Shown here in pieces: positions 7,857 to 15,333 of a DNA stretch of 35,580 nt. Positions within the stretch are counted from its first letter, which is position 1. The number at the start of each line of letters is the position of its first letter. The stretch covers positions 1 through 35,580 of the forward strand of contig JAFQCM010000020.1 in NCBI GenBank assembly GCA_017399445.1, read 5' to 3'. Origin of the DNA: Lachnospiraceae bacterium. Lineage in GTDB: Bacteria; Bacillota; Clostridia; Lachnospirales; Lachnospiraceae. The notes below the pieces were generated by a model. It was not told where the DNA came from, did not search any database, and saw only the letters and a program-made list of their open reading frames with translations. The translations under genes and the position numbers were made by a program.

Positions 7857-9364
7857 GCCGCAATCTCATCCTGTAAATCATTCTGTCGCTCTGTCAGCAT
7901 AAGTTCTTCATTATGCTTCTGGTAATCCTCACAACCAAACATACTGATAAATTTTGCACTATACTCATTTACTGTAAGCTCCGTAATCAAAATCAACATT
8001 TCGTTTCCATCTTGAAACACTTCTTCTGCAAATGCAAATAAATAATGGAGACGTTCTTTGATTTTCATGGTTTCCTCTTTCATCTTAAGAACCTGTCCAT
8101 CAAATTTTGTTTTTACATGAAGGAATGCTTCGCTGCTGTCTTTGATTTCTCCTGTATAAATTTCCTTTTGTGCTTCTTCTAAAAACTGAATAATGCGCTT
8201 TAATTTATTCTTCTCACTTACAGACAATGCTCCTGCTTTTTCCAAAGAAGCCATGGATTTCTTTCTTCCTTCTGCAAGTTTTTTCAAAATACCTGCTACT
8301 TCTTCTGTAGTCTTTCCTTCTTTTTCAATCATCATTTTTAATGCTTTTAAAGAAGTAAGCAGCTCTGTCATATATTCTGATTTTTCGATATTTTCCTTGA
8401 TTTCACTTTGAATTTTATCCAATAACATTCCAAGTAATGACAATCTTTCATCAAAAGAAGCTTCTAATGCTCTTGTTTTTGCAGTATCAGAAGGTGCTCC
8501 TGAAAGAATTTCTTCTATTTTATAGTCTCTCTTGTACTTATTATAAAGGTCATAATAAGCACAAAATTCTTTTACAATCCGTTCATTTCGTAAATACTGA
8601 CTTACTAGTGTCTCGTCTACTTTCAAATTTTCTTCTTCATATAAAGTAATAATTTCCGATAGATCTTCCCAGCCTCTGGCAGTAACATAACTTCTGCCCT
8701 GTACCGTCATCTCAATATGATAAAAATCGTCTTTTTTCAAATCCAGATAATTAGTTACGGCATTGTGGATTCCTTTTACAGACGCATATTCTTTCCATGT
8801 TCTATAATCAGCCTCCACTTCCAGGACTTTTAATCGGTCCATGGTAACTACGTCAAATTCTCTTACAGACTTATTGTATTCCGGTGGATTCCCTGCTGTT
8901 ACTATTACCCAGCCTTCCGGCACTTTATGGCGTCCAAACACTTTATACTGAAGGAATTGAAGCATAGAAGGCGCCAGTGTTTCCGATACACAGTTAATTT
9001 CATCCAAAAACAGGATTCCTTCCTTAATACCACTCTCTTCCATTACATCATAAATAGAAGAAATAATTTCACTCATGGTATATTCAGATACATCATATTC
9101 CATGCCTTCATACTCTTTATGTTTAATAAAAGGAAGTCCTAAGGCAGACTGTCTGGTATGATGTGTCATAGAATAAGACACCAGTGCAATTCCCAGTTCT
9201 TGGGCTACCTGCTCCATAATTGCTGTTTTACCTAATCCTGGTGCTCCCAAAAGAAACACCGGTCGCTGTCTTACAATAGGTATTCTATAATCTCCAAATT
9301 CATCTTTTTTCAAATAAATCTGAACGGAATTTTTAATATAATCTTTTGCCTCTTTAATATTCAT
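7844..9364 (-). CDS. MoxR-like AAA+ ATPase
   Basis: 506 residues from the ATG at 9364. The longer frame to 9454 would overlap the upstream gene, and the shorter start leaves a 29-bp gap with AAGGAG upstream. The AAA+ core holds Walker A GAPGLGKT (40-47), Walker B ILFLDEIN (117-124), sensor-1 TAGNP (157-161) and MDRL with a likely arginine finger near 177. Residues about 240-506 form a long, charged, coiled-coil-rich extension not typical of short MoxR proteins. MoxR ATPases act as chaperones with VWA-domain partners encoded next door, as here. The target complex is unknown. A BspA-type LRR protein follows downstream. Confidence 0.85.
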   Translation of the reverse strand: MNIKEAKDYIKNSVQIYLKKDEFGDYRIPIVRQRPVFLLGAPGLGKTAIMEQVAQELGIALVSYSMTHHTRQSALGLPFIKHKEYEGMEYDVSEYTMSEIISSIYDVMEESGIKEGILFLDEINCVSETLAPSMLQFLQYKVFGRHKVPEGWVIVTAGNPPEYNKSVREFDVVTMDRLKVLEVEADYRTWKEYASVKGIHNAVTNYLDLKKDDFYHIEMTVQGRSYVTARGWEDLSEIITLYEEENLKVDETLVSQYLRNERIVKEFCAYYDLYNKYKRDYKIEEILSGAPSDTAKTRALEASFDERLSLLGMLLDKIQSEIKENIEKSEYMTELLTSLKALKMMIEKEGKTTEEVAGILKKLAEGRKKSMASLEKAGALSVSEKNKLKRIIQFLEEAQKEIYTGEIKDSSEAFLHVKTKFDGQVLKMKEETMKIKERLHYLFAFAEEVFQDGNEMLILITELTVNEYSAKFISMFGCEDYQKHNEELMLTERQNDLQDEIAALEL

Positions 9365-9393
9365 GTCTGTCTGCCATTCTCCTTTTTCTGATT

Positions 9394-10707
9394 CTACTTT
9401 TTTGATTCTACTTTTTCTAACTCTTCTTCTTCCAAAACCACTTTCATTGCCCAAGGCGGCACCACCGGTCTGGTATCATTATCATCTAAAAATGCAAATA
9501 TCACGTCATAGTCCGGCATTCGTTCCGGATATATGCCAAATCCATCGGTAAAATAAATCAAACCTTTCAAGTTTACAAATTCTTTTTTCTCCCGCAATTC
9601 TTCCACATAAGTAAATGCCGGCCGGAAATCTGTAGCACCAAATCCCTTTAACTTTCCCTGTGCCATGAAAGCCTCAAAATCTTCATCGCTGGTGATTTTG
9701 GTGTCGCTTTGAATTTCACTATCACATTGTAAAATGTGAATATTGGTTTTGCGAAAAAAGTTTTCATTACTTTTCAAAATAGAATAGGTTTTATTTAAAA
9801 ATGCCTTTACAATCTCGCCTCGACAGGAAGCGGAAGTGTCGATTACGATAACAAATTCTCTTACCTTATTTACATCTTTATATTCCAAGGGCTCTACTAA
9901 CGGCATGTTTCCATAAGTACTTAAACCGTAGGTGTAATAAATATAATCAAATTCATCATCATTTAACTGAATATCTTCACCCATTACCATGAAACGTTTC
10001 AGAATACTGCTGTAATCATACCGGTCTTTGGTGGCTTCTTCCAGATTTTTTTCCAGACTTTCAGAATTATTTTTATCTTTGGAAAAGGATTTTAAATCTG
10101 CTTTGATTCTCTCGCTGATTTTCTTCCACTGCTCATTGGAAATCACCATTTCTTCTTCGGTGGCTGCCTGCCAGTAGATATGCTCGTCTTTTTTGAAATA
10201 ATGGCGATACTCTTCCATGGAAGTTTTGGTTGGGGGATTATTTTTGAAATACCGGTAAATACGTTCTGCAGTAAGACTTCCAATATCTTCTTTCAATACC
10301 CGAAGTTTACTTTCTGCCATTTGGTCTTTTTTTATAGAAAACTGGTGAAGTCCCATTTCTATAATAATATTTTCTACTGCAATATCTGTGGCAATGTCCC
10401 AGTATTCTTTTTCTAATTTTCCGTATTGAAATCCGTGATAAAAAATACAATGTAACAGCATATGGAGATAGGTTCTTCCGATGTATGCCGGCTCCTGCTG
10501 GTATCTTCGCAGAACAAATCTAGTATCGTAATAAACTTTTTCACCGTCCACTGCCATACCCTTTAAACCATCCCGCTTTTCTGGTTTTAAAGCTAAAAGT
10601 GCCGCATCCATAAATCTTAAGTTTACCAGAATTCCGTCTTTGGATAGACGTAATATTTTCAGCGCCAGCTCATTTGCTTTTGCTTCTTTTGCTTTTTGGT
10701 CTTCCAT
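9394..10707 (-). CDS. VWA-like domain protein with DUF2201-type N-terminus
   Basis: 437 residues from the ATG at 10707, chosen because AAAGGAGGTG lies ten bases upstream; an earlier ATG at 10746 has no such site. The N-terminal half resembles the putative metallopeptidase domain of DUF2201 proteins. However, the helix reads HMLLHCIFYH (82-91), without the Glu of HExxH, so protease activity is doubtful. The C-terminal half is a VWA-like domain with an intact MIDAS: DTSAS at 290-294, GATD near 357 and TDGFG near 387. It pairs with the MoxR-like ATPase 29 bp downstream, a classical MoxR/VWA chaperone-type couple. It heads the five-gene run and has its own promoter at 10756-10784. Confidence 0.8.
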   Translation of the reverse strand: MEDQKAKEAKANELALKILRLSKDGILVNLRFMDAALLALKPEKRDGLKGMAVDGEKVYYDTRFVLRRYQQEPAYIGRTYLHMLLHCIFYHGFQYGKLEKEYWDIATDIAVENIIIEMGLHQFSIKKDQMAESKLRVLKEDIGSLTAERIYRYFKNNPPTKTSMEEYRHYFKKDEHIYWQAATEEEMVISNEQWKKISERIKADLKSFSKDKNNSESLEKNLEEATKDRYDYSSILKRFMVMGEDIQLNDDEFDYIYYTYGLSTYGNMPLVEPLEYKDVNKVREFVIVIDTSASCRGEIVKAFLNKTYSILKSNENFFRKTNIHILQCDSEIQSDTKITSDEDFEAFMAQGKLKGFGATDFRPAFTYVEELREKKEFVNLKGLIYFTDGFGIYPERMPDYDVIFAFLDDNDTRPVVPPWAMKVVLEEEELEKVESKK

Positions 10708-10755
10708 CTTGCTGTTGCACCTCCTTTGCTGACTTATTCTTTCCATCTGTGATTA

Positions 10756-10784
10756 ATGTTAACATGAAGCAGGGGGTTTTTCAA
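10756..10784 (-). promoter_or_regulatory. Promoter of the VWA-MoxR gene run
   Basis: Minus strand TTGAAA (10784-10779), 17-bp spacer, TAACAT (10761-10756). This leaves a leader of about 40 nt to the ATG at 10707. It sits immediately after the terminator of the upstream gene. Confidence 0.5.
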
Positions 10785-10790
10785 TGTAGA

Positions 10791-10827
10791 AAAAGTGGGA
10801 ATATTCGCTTTGAATACTCCCACTTAT
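10791..10827 (-). terminator. Terminator of the AAA-ATPase-like gene
   Basis: Minus strand AAGTGGGAGTATTC, loop AAAGC, GAATATTCCCACTT, then a T-run. This is a 14-bp nearly perfect stem 24 bp after the stop codon of the gene at 10851-12563. Confidence 0.85.
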
Positions 10828-10850
10828 AATTAACTATTTTTCTACTTCTT

Positions 10851-12563
10851 CTATACTGCATTTTTTTCACAACTAATCAGCACATTTTTTCCCTCAAATG
10901 CAAAACCATACTTTCGGATTTGTTCCTTTGCAAATCCTTTTGCCATAAGGTTTGCATCATATTGTTTTTCTTCTATTTGAACAAGAGCTGCCTGAGCAGT
11001 ATCAGATAAAGTTTTCTCATCCTCCGGATCGAGAACTTTAAATTCTAAAATGTATGCATCCCTCTTTTTATCAAAAGGTTCTATCATCACATCATATCGT
11101 CCATACCCACTTTCCCGATTAGAGGTTACCACATAATCTTCGCTTAAATCTACTAACATCCCCAATACAAATCCATGATAGAAGCGTTCCGGTTCATCTC
11201 CTATTTTCCCTTTTCCTGTGTCGAAATAGCTAAATGTCTGCATAGTAATATTTCGCATATATTTATTCATTGATTTTAAATCATTTGCAAGCATGGACTT
11301 TAAAAAGCCATGATAGGACGGTTTCGTCGGTGCAAACCATCCTGTGACCATTTCTTCAAACATATATGTGACTTCCCCATTAGTTAATGCTAACTCATAA
11401 CGTGGACGTTTTCCTCTTCCAACCTTTTCCAATCGTTCATAATCCAATATTTTTAAATAACCACTGGCAACTAAAAGACTCCAAATTGCTTCTTCATCGT
11501 TGTCCAACTGGTTGTACACGATCTGCTCGTCAATAGGACATAATAAATTTTCACCTTTCAAAAGTAGTTCCATTGACTGTTTGATTTCTCCGCCACTTTC
11601 CTGAATTAACTTACTTATAAGACTGTTAGAACTAGTATTCGCCCAGTAGGTTGCATACTCACCTGTATCAAGAAAATTTAAGACCGACCAAGGATTGTAA
11701 ATATCTCTTTGTTTACCAAACACAAAGCCATCGTACCATCGTTTTACTTCTTTCTTCTCTTCTCCAATTCCACACTCATCCAAAGCTGCAAATACTTCTT
11801 CTTCGGTAAAACCAAAGGAAGTAGCATATTCATTTGATGTGGTCGTTACAACTTTTAGATTATTTAAATCCGAAAAGACAGATTCCTTACTGACCCTGGT
11901 AATCCCAGTCATAATCCCCCTTGCCATATTTGGATTGGTCTTAAAGGTTGCGTTAAAAAGACTTCTGGTAAACGCCACTAATTCTTCCCAAAATCCATGA
12001 ATATAGGCCTCCTGCATGGGGGTATCATATTCATCTAGCAGAATAATAACTTTTTTTCCATAATAACGAGTTAAATAATCCGAAAGCTGATACAATGCCA
12101 TAGTTGCATCACTGTCACGCATATTTTCTGACAGTATCCTGTCAATAAAGGCTCTATCTGCATCTATTAATACATCGCTATCCCTTACATAAGAATGTTT
12201 CACATATAAATTTGTAAGTACCTGACATATTTTCTCTCTAGTTGCAGTATAATCTGTTTCCTTTATACTGGCAAAAGACAGGCTGATAACCGGGTAAGTA
12301 CCCTGAAGAACTCTATATTTTTCTTCCTCCCATATGGAAAGTCCTTCAAATAAATCTCCTCTGTTTGCATACTCTATAGAAAAAAACTGCTCTACCATGC
12401 TCATATTTAGTGTCTTTCCGAAGCGACGTGGACGGGTAATTAAAGTTACATCGTCTCCACTTTCCCACCATTCTTTAATAAATGAAGTTTTATCTATATA
12501 AAAATAATTTCCCTCTATCAACTTACTAAAACTTTGTATCCCTATTGCAACATTTCCTGTCAT
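10851..12563 (-). CDS. AAA-ATPase-like protein with C-terminal PD-(D/E)XK nuclease-like domain
   Basis: 570 residues. The N-terminal segment IGIQSFSKLIEGNYFYIDKT and Walker A RPRRFGKT (44-51), with Walker B ILLDEYD (174-180), are hallmarks of the AAA-ATPase_like family (PF09820). The C-terminus carries a PD-(D/E)XK pattern: D491 in RYDVMIEP and E507-x-K509 in ILEFKV, as in the PDDEXK_9 domain usually fused to it. These proteins occur in many copies in gut Firmicutes and Bacteroidetes. Their role is unproven; nuclease or mobile-element-linked function is only suggested. GGAGG lies seven bases before the ATG. The gene has its own promoter and terminator, so it is a single-gene unit, and it lies next to a palindromic repeat. 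Confidence 0.85.
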   Translation of the reverse strand: MTGNVAIGIQSFSKLIEGNYFYIDKTSFIKEWWESGDDVTLITRPRRFGKTLNMSMVEQFFSIEYANRGDLFEGLSIWEEEKYRVLQGTYPVISLSFASIKETDYTATREKICQVLTNLYVKHSYVRDSDVLIDADRAFIDRILSENMRDSDATMALYQLSDYLTRYYGKKVIILLDEYDTPMQEAYIHGFWEELVAFTRSLFNATFKTNPNMARGIMTGITRVSKESVFSDLNNLKVVTTTSNEYATSFGFTEEEVFAALDECGIGEEKKEVKRWYDGFVFGKQRDIYNPWSVLNFLDTGEYATYWANTSSNSLISKLIQESGGEIKQSMELLLKGENLLCPIDEQIVYNQLDNDEEAIWSLLVASGYLKILDYERLEKVGRGKRPRYELALTNGEVTYMFEEMVTGWFAPTKPSYHGFLKSMLANDLKSMNKYMRNITMQTFSYFDTGKGKIGDEPERFYHGFVLGMLVDLSEDYVVTSNRESGYGRYDVMIEPFDKKRDAYILEFKVLDPEDEKTLSDTAQAALVQIEEKQYDANLMAKGFAKEQIRKYGFAFEGKNVLISCEKNAV

Positions 12564-12638
12564 TTAAATTCCTCCATGTTTTGTTTACACGTTAAAGGCG
12601 CAAAGATTTTTCATATTTCACTATGCCTTTTTGGTACT

Positions 12639-12667
12639 ATTATAGCTATTTTGAGTTTGGTTTACAA
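12639..12667 (-). promoter_or_regulatory. Promoter of the AAA-ATPase-like gene
   Basis: Minus strand TTGTAA (12667-12662), 17-bp spacer, perfect TATAAT (12644-12639). The leader to the ATG at 12563 is about 70 nt. Confidence 0.6.
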
Positions 12668-12765
12668 GGAGGAGGTAAAATTTTTGTTAATAACATATTC
12701 TTTATCTCCGCTCTATGGCTTATCAGGATTTCTCTAAAAATCTCCTGCTCAATGCAAAGGAATGT

Positions 12766-12931
12766 CTAGTATAGCATTTCGTAAATAACCCGACCAATAA
12801 CGCAGAATATTTCTTCGAGTGTGCATGTCAAAAAACGTAGGCGTAGCGGGCTACGTTGAGGCTTTTTGACATGTGCAATCGGAGAAATAGGCTAGTTATT
12901 TGGTCGGGTTATTTCGAAAATGCTATACTAG
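12766..12931. repeat. 166-bp near-perfect palindrome (MITE-like element)
   Basis: Two 82-bp arms run from CTAGTATAGCATTT inward to CGTAGC and back out to AAATGCTATACTAG, with a 2-base loop. The arms match at most positions; mismatches sit mainly in two internal patches. The outer and inner stems (ATAACCCGACCA; TGTCAAAAA) are well conserved. There is no open frame inside. It has the form of a non-autonomous terminal-inverted-repeat element or a large repeated extragenic palindrome. No clear target duplication beyond TA is visible. It lies between a promoter region and a decayed YARHG fragment. Confidence 0.8.
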
Positions 12932-13021
12932 TATGTTGATATTATTATTGTTGGGGAATGGGACATAAGGGAACAGTTCAGTCCATAATTTTTGAGTAAC
13001 GGAAGTTTGAAACAGGATATA

Positions 13022-13107
13022 TTTGATTTTTCCACCTCGTTTAGCAAAATTTCATATTGTGCATCAAATTTTTCTGCTTCAATAGTTCCTTTATACCAAC
13101 TTGTTTA
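13022..13107 (-). pseudogene. Decayed YARHG-domain C-terminal fragment
   Basis: Just beyond the stop of the YARHG gene the minus strand reads TSWYKGTIEAEKFDAQYEI then LLNEVEKSN. This parallels the intact gene's SWYEGTTAAEEFSDDMLNQIEKENL. An in-frame stop lies immediately upstream and the frame then drifts into unrelated sequence. It is a remnant of a duplicated or neighbouring paralogue, not a functional gene. Confidence 0.6.
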
Positions 13108-13112
13108 TAATT

Positions 13113-14825
13113 TTATCTGTATCCCATTTCTTCTTCATACTCCCTAATTATCTGCAAGTTTTCTTTTTCTATCTGATTTAACATATCATCTGAAAATTCC
13201 TCTGCTGCTGTGGTTCCCTCATACCAGGAACAAGATTCAAAATATGCCTGTAAACTCTCATCACTAAATATTCTTCCATGACGAGCATAAATTTCATTTC
13301 TCGCAATTCTGCATTCTTCAGCTGTTAAATCGTATAATTCTTCTTCTGAAATTTTTTGGTAACTACTATTTACTAAAATATATTCTTGTGAATCATCTTC
13401 ATATTCGTCTTCGTATTCATCTTCCCATTCGTCCTCAGAATACTCATCTTCCCACTCATCTTCGAAATATTCGTCTTCCCACTCATCCTCAGAATATTCT
13501 TCATCCCAAAGTTCTTCTTCCTTTGCCTGTTCTTCTTCAATCTTTTTTATCGCATCATCTACATACTTCTGCAGCTTGTCATTTAAACCAAACACTTCCG
13601 TTTCTGACAATATATCTGACAATCTAATTCCACTCATTAATACTTCGTCTGTATCTGGTGCTTCATCTGAAAACTTTCCTTTTTTTCGAACAGAACCATC
13701 CGTTTCATATAGAGTACCTTTTCCATGATATTTACCATTTCTAAATTCTCCTTTATATGCTATTTGCTTTGACAATGGATAATATAATGTTCCCTTCCCC
13801 CAAAATGTTCCTGCTTTTAGTTCACCTTCATAAAAAAGACTTCCTAATCCTGCATATATCTTTCCTTTTCCTTTTCGCACTCCATTTTTCATCTCACCAC
13901 TATAAAGTATATGTGGTTTAATGACTGGCTGATTCACTGAAACTGTATCATAAGATATACTGTCTGCATAATACAAACTAGTAACAATCATCCTTTCAGC
14001 CATACTGTCTGTCAGTATACTTTCCATAATTTCTGATGGTATTTCACCATAAGATTCCTTTAATTTTTGAAGATATCCCAAATAAGTTTCTTCAACAATT
14101 TCATATGACAACTCTATTTCAGAGTCATAATAGCAAGTCATCTTTCCATTTTCATACCCTTTGCTAAATTGACCTTGTTCTTGAATGAATGTCCCTAAAT
14201 CACCATGAGAAAATTTAATTCCTTTTCCTTCGTATGCACCTTCTTTAAATTTTCCCGCATACACCAGTTTTGTACCATTCTCTGAAACAATAAAAATTGC
14301 TCCATCTCCATTTGGTTTGTTATTTTTCAGCTTTCCAAGATAGAAATTAGTACCTCCTTCTTTTTTTTCTGAAGATACTTCAAAATAATATTTTGTACTA
14401 AATAATCCTCTCTTTTCCTTTTCTTCCACACGAACAAAATTTTTATTTGTAAAAACATTGCTTCCTTCTGCATTAAGTATTTTTTTCCGGAGTGAACGAG
14501 AAACACCGCCTTCTTTTAGGGCTTCTTCCATAGTAAGTACTTCTAATGACTGTTTGTCCGAATACTCTTTACATATTTCATTTATTACATCTACTAAACC
14601 TTGCACTCCTTCTAGGTAATATGGATTCTCGTAAAAAGAATATTTATTTGCTGCTTTCTCTAAGTCACTTATAGATACTTTATTTGCTGCCTGACTCTCT
14701 TGTGTGTTTACCAACAAAGCGCATCCAAACATTACAATTACCATTAGAATCCCTGTAAAATAACGAATTCCCTTACAACAAATTATTTCAAATTTTTTTT
14801 TGTAACTTTTGTGATTCTTTCCCAT
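13113..14825 (-). CDS. Secreted MORN-repeat and YARHG-domain protein
   Basis: 570 residues from the ATG at 14825. A longer frame to 14930 overlaps the upstream gene and lacks a ribosome site; this start has AGTGGGGA upstream and leaves a 44-bp gap. A hydrophobic segment (about residues 20-40) followed by ESQAAN suggests a signal peptide or anchor. MORN-type repeats follow in two blocks (about 155-240 and 310-395; GKGTLYY and YHGKGTLYE motifs). A strongly acidic stretch (about 438-485) repeats the unit EDEWEDEY. The C-terminus is a YARHG domain (YARHG at 513-517, then SWYEGTTAAEEF). YARHG proteins are extracellular and of unknown function. It is third in a run with two zinc-ribbon proteins. 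Confidence 0.8.
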   Translation of the reverse strand: MGKNHKSYKKKFEIICCKGIRYFTGILMVIVMFGCALLVNTQESQAANKVSISDLEKAANKYSFYENPYYLEGVQGLVDVINEICKEYSDKQSLEVLTMEEALKEGGVSRSLRKKILNAEGSNVFTNKNFVRVEEKEKRGLFSTKYYFEVSSEKKEGGTNFYLGKLKNNKPNGDGAIFIVSENGTKLVYAGKFKEGAYEGKGIKFSHGDLGTFIQEQGQFSKGYENGKMTCYYDSEIELSYEIVEETYLGYLQKLKESYGEIPSEIMESILTDSMAERMIVTSLYYADSISYDTVSVNQPVIKPHILYSGEMKNGVRKGKGKIYAGLGSLFYEGELKAGTFWGKGTLYYPLSKQIAYKGEFRNGKYHGKGTLYETDGSVRKKGKFSDEAPDTDEVLMSGIRLSDILSETEVFGLNDKLQKYVDDAIKKIEEEQAKEEELWDEEYSEDEWEDEYFEDEWEDEYSEDEWEDEYEDEYEDDSQEYILVNSSYQKISEEELYDLTAEECRIARNEIYARHGRIFSDESLQAYFESCSWYEGTTAAEEFSDDMLNQIEKENLQIIREYEEEMGYR

Positions 14826-14869
14826 ATAAATTCCCCACTTTCTTATCATATAGTTTAATATACTTGTTT

Positions 14870-15331
14870 TTATGCAAAAATTCCTATGACCATAAAAAAC
14901 ATTACCAAGAGTAGCGCAATAATACCACAAACAAGACCTGCAATTGCTAAACCTTGAGATTTTTCATTTTTTAAACTAACTGCTCCAAAAACTATTGCAA
15001 GAATTTCCGGGACAAGAAAAGCTCCAAATGTACATAGCCCTAAAATTCCTGTTATCAAAGACCAGATTCCAAATACTTTCTTCTCTGTTGGTGGCTTTTC
15101 AATTACACAAACTTTAGTTTCCGGAGAATTTTTTTTTCCTTCTTCTTCTCTAAGATTATATGTCGCTTGTGTAAAATTATTTTTTTCTACAGCTATAGAC
15201 TTATTTTTGTTTTCTATTTCTTCCATTTCTTGTTCTACTATCTTCTTTTCTACTGTCTCTTCCTCATTTTTTGTTCCACAATTTGGACAAAAAATCCCCT
15301 CAAATTCCATTCCACAATTTTTGCATTTCAT
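14870..15331 (-). CDS. Zinc-ribbon and DUF4190-type membrane protein
   Basis: 153 residues. The N-terminus has four cysteines in a zinc-ribbon pattern (CKNC at 3-6, CPNC at 15-18). A charged linker follows. Then come two hydrophobic helices with a short loop (SLKNEKSQGLAIAGLVCG), the layout of DUF4190. It is probably a small inner-membrane protein with a cytosolic zinc ribbon. The start has GGAGG and lies only 2 bp after the stop of the upstream gene, so translation is probably coupled. Function unknown. Confidence 0.75.
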   Translation of the reverse strand: MKCKNCGMEFEGIFCPNCGTKNEEETVEKKIVEQEMEEIENKNKSIAVEKNNFTQATYNLREEEGKKNSPETKVCVIEKPPTEKKVFGIWSLITGILGLCTFGAFLVPEILAIVFGAVSLKNEKSQGLAIAGLVCGIIALLLVMFFMVIGIFA

Positions 15332-15333
15332 AC

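Noticed and set aside
7844..9454. Longer start at 9454 for the MoxR-like gene
   Set aside because: It would overlap the upstream gene by about 60 bp and add a basic segment without homology; the ATG at 9364 fits AAA+ domain spacing.
13388..13627. His/Pro/Leu-rich plus-strand frame
   Set aside because: It is the antisense of the acidic EDEWEDEY repeats.
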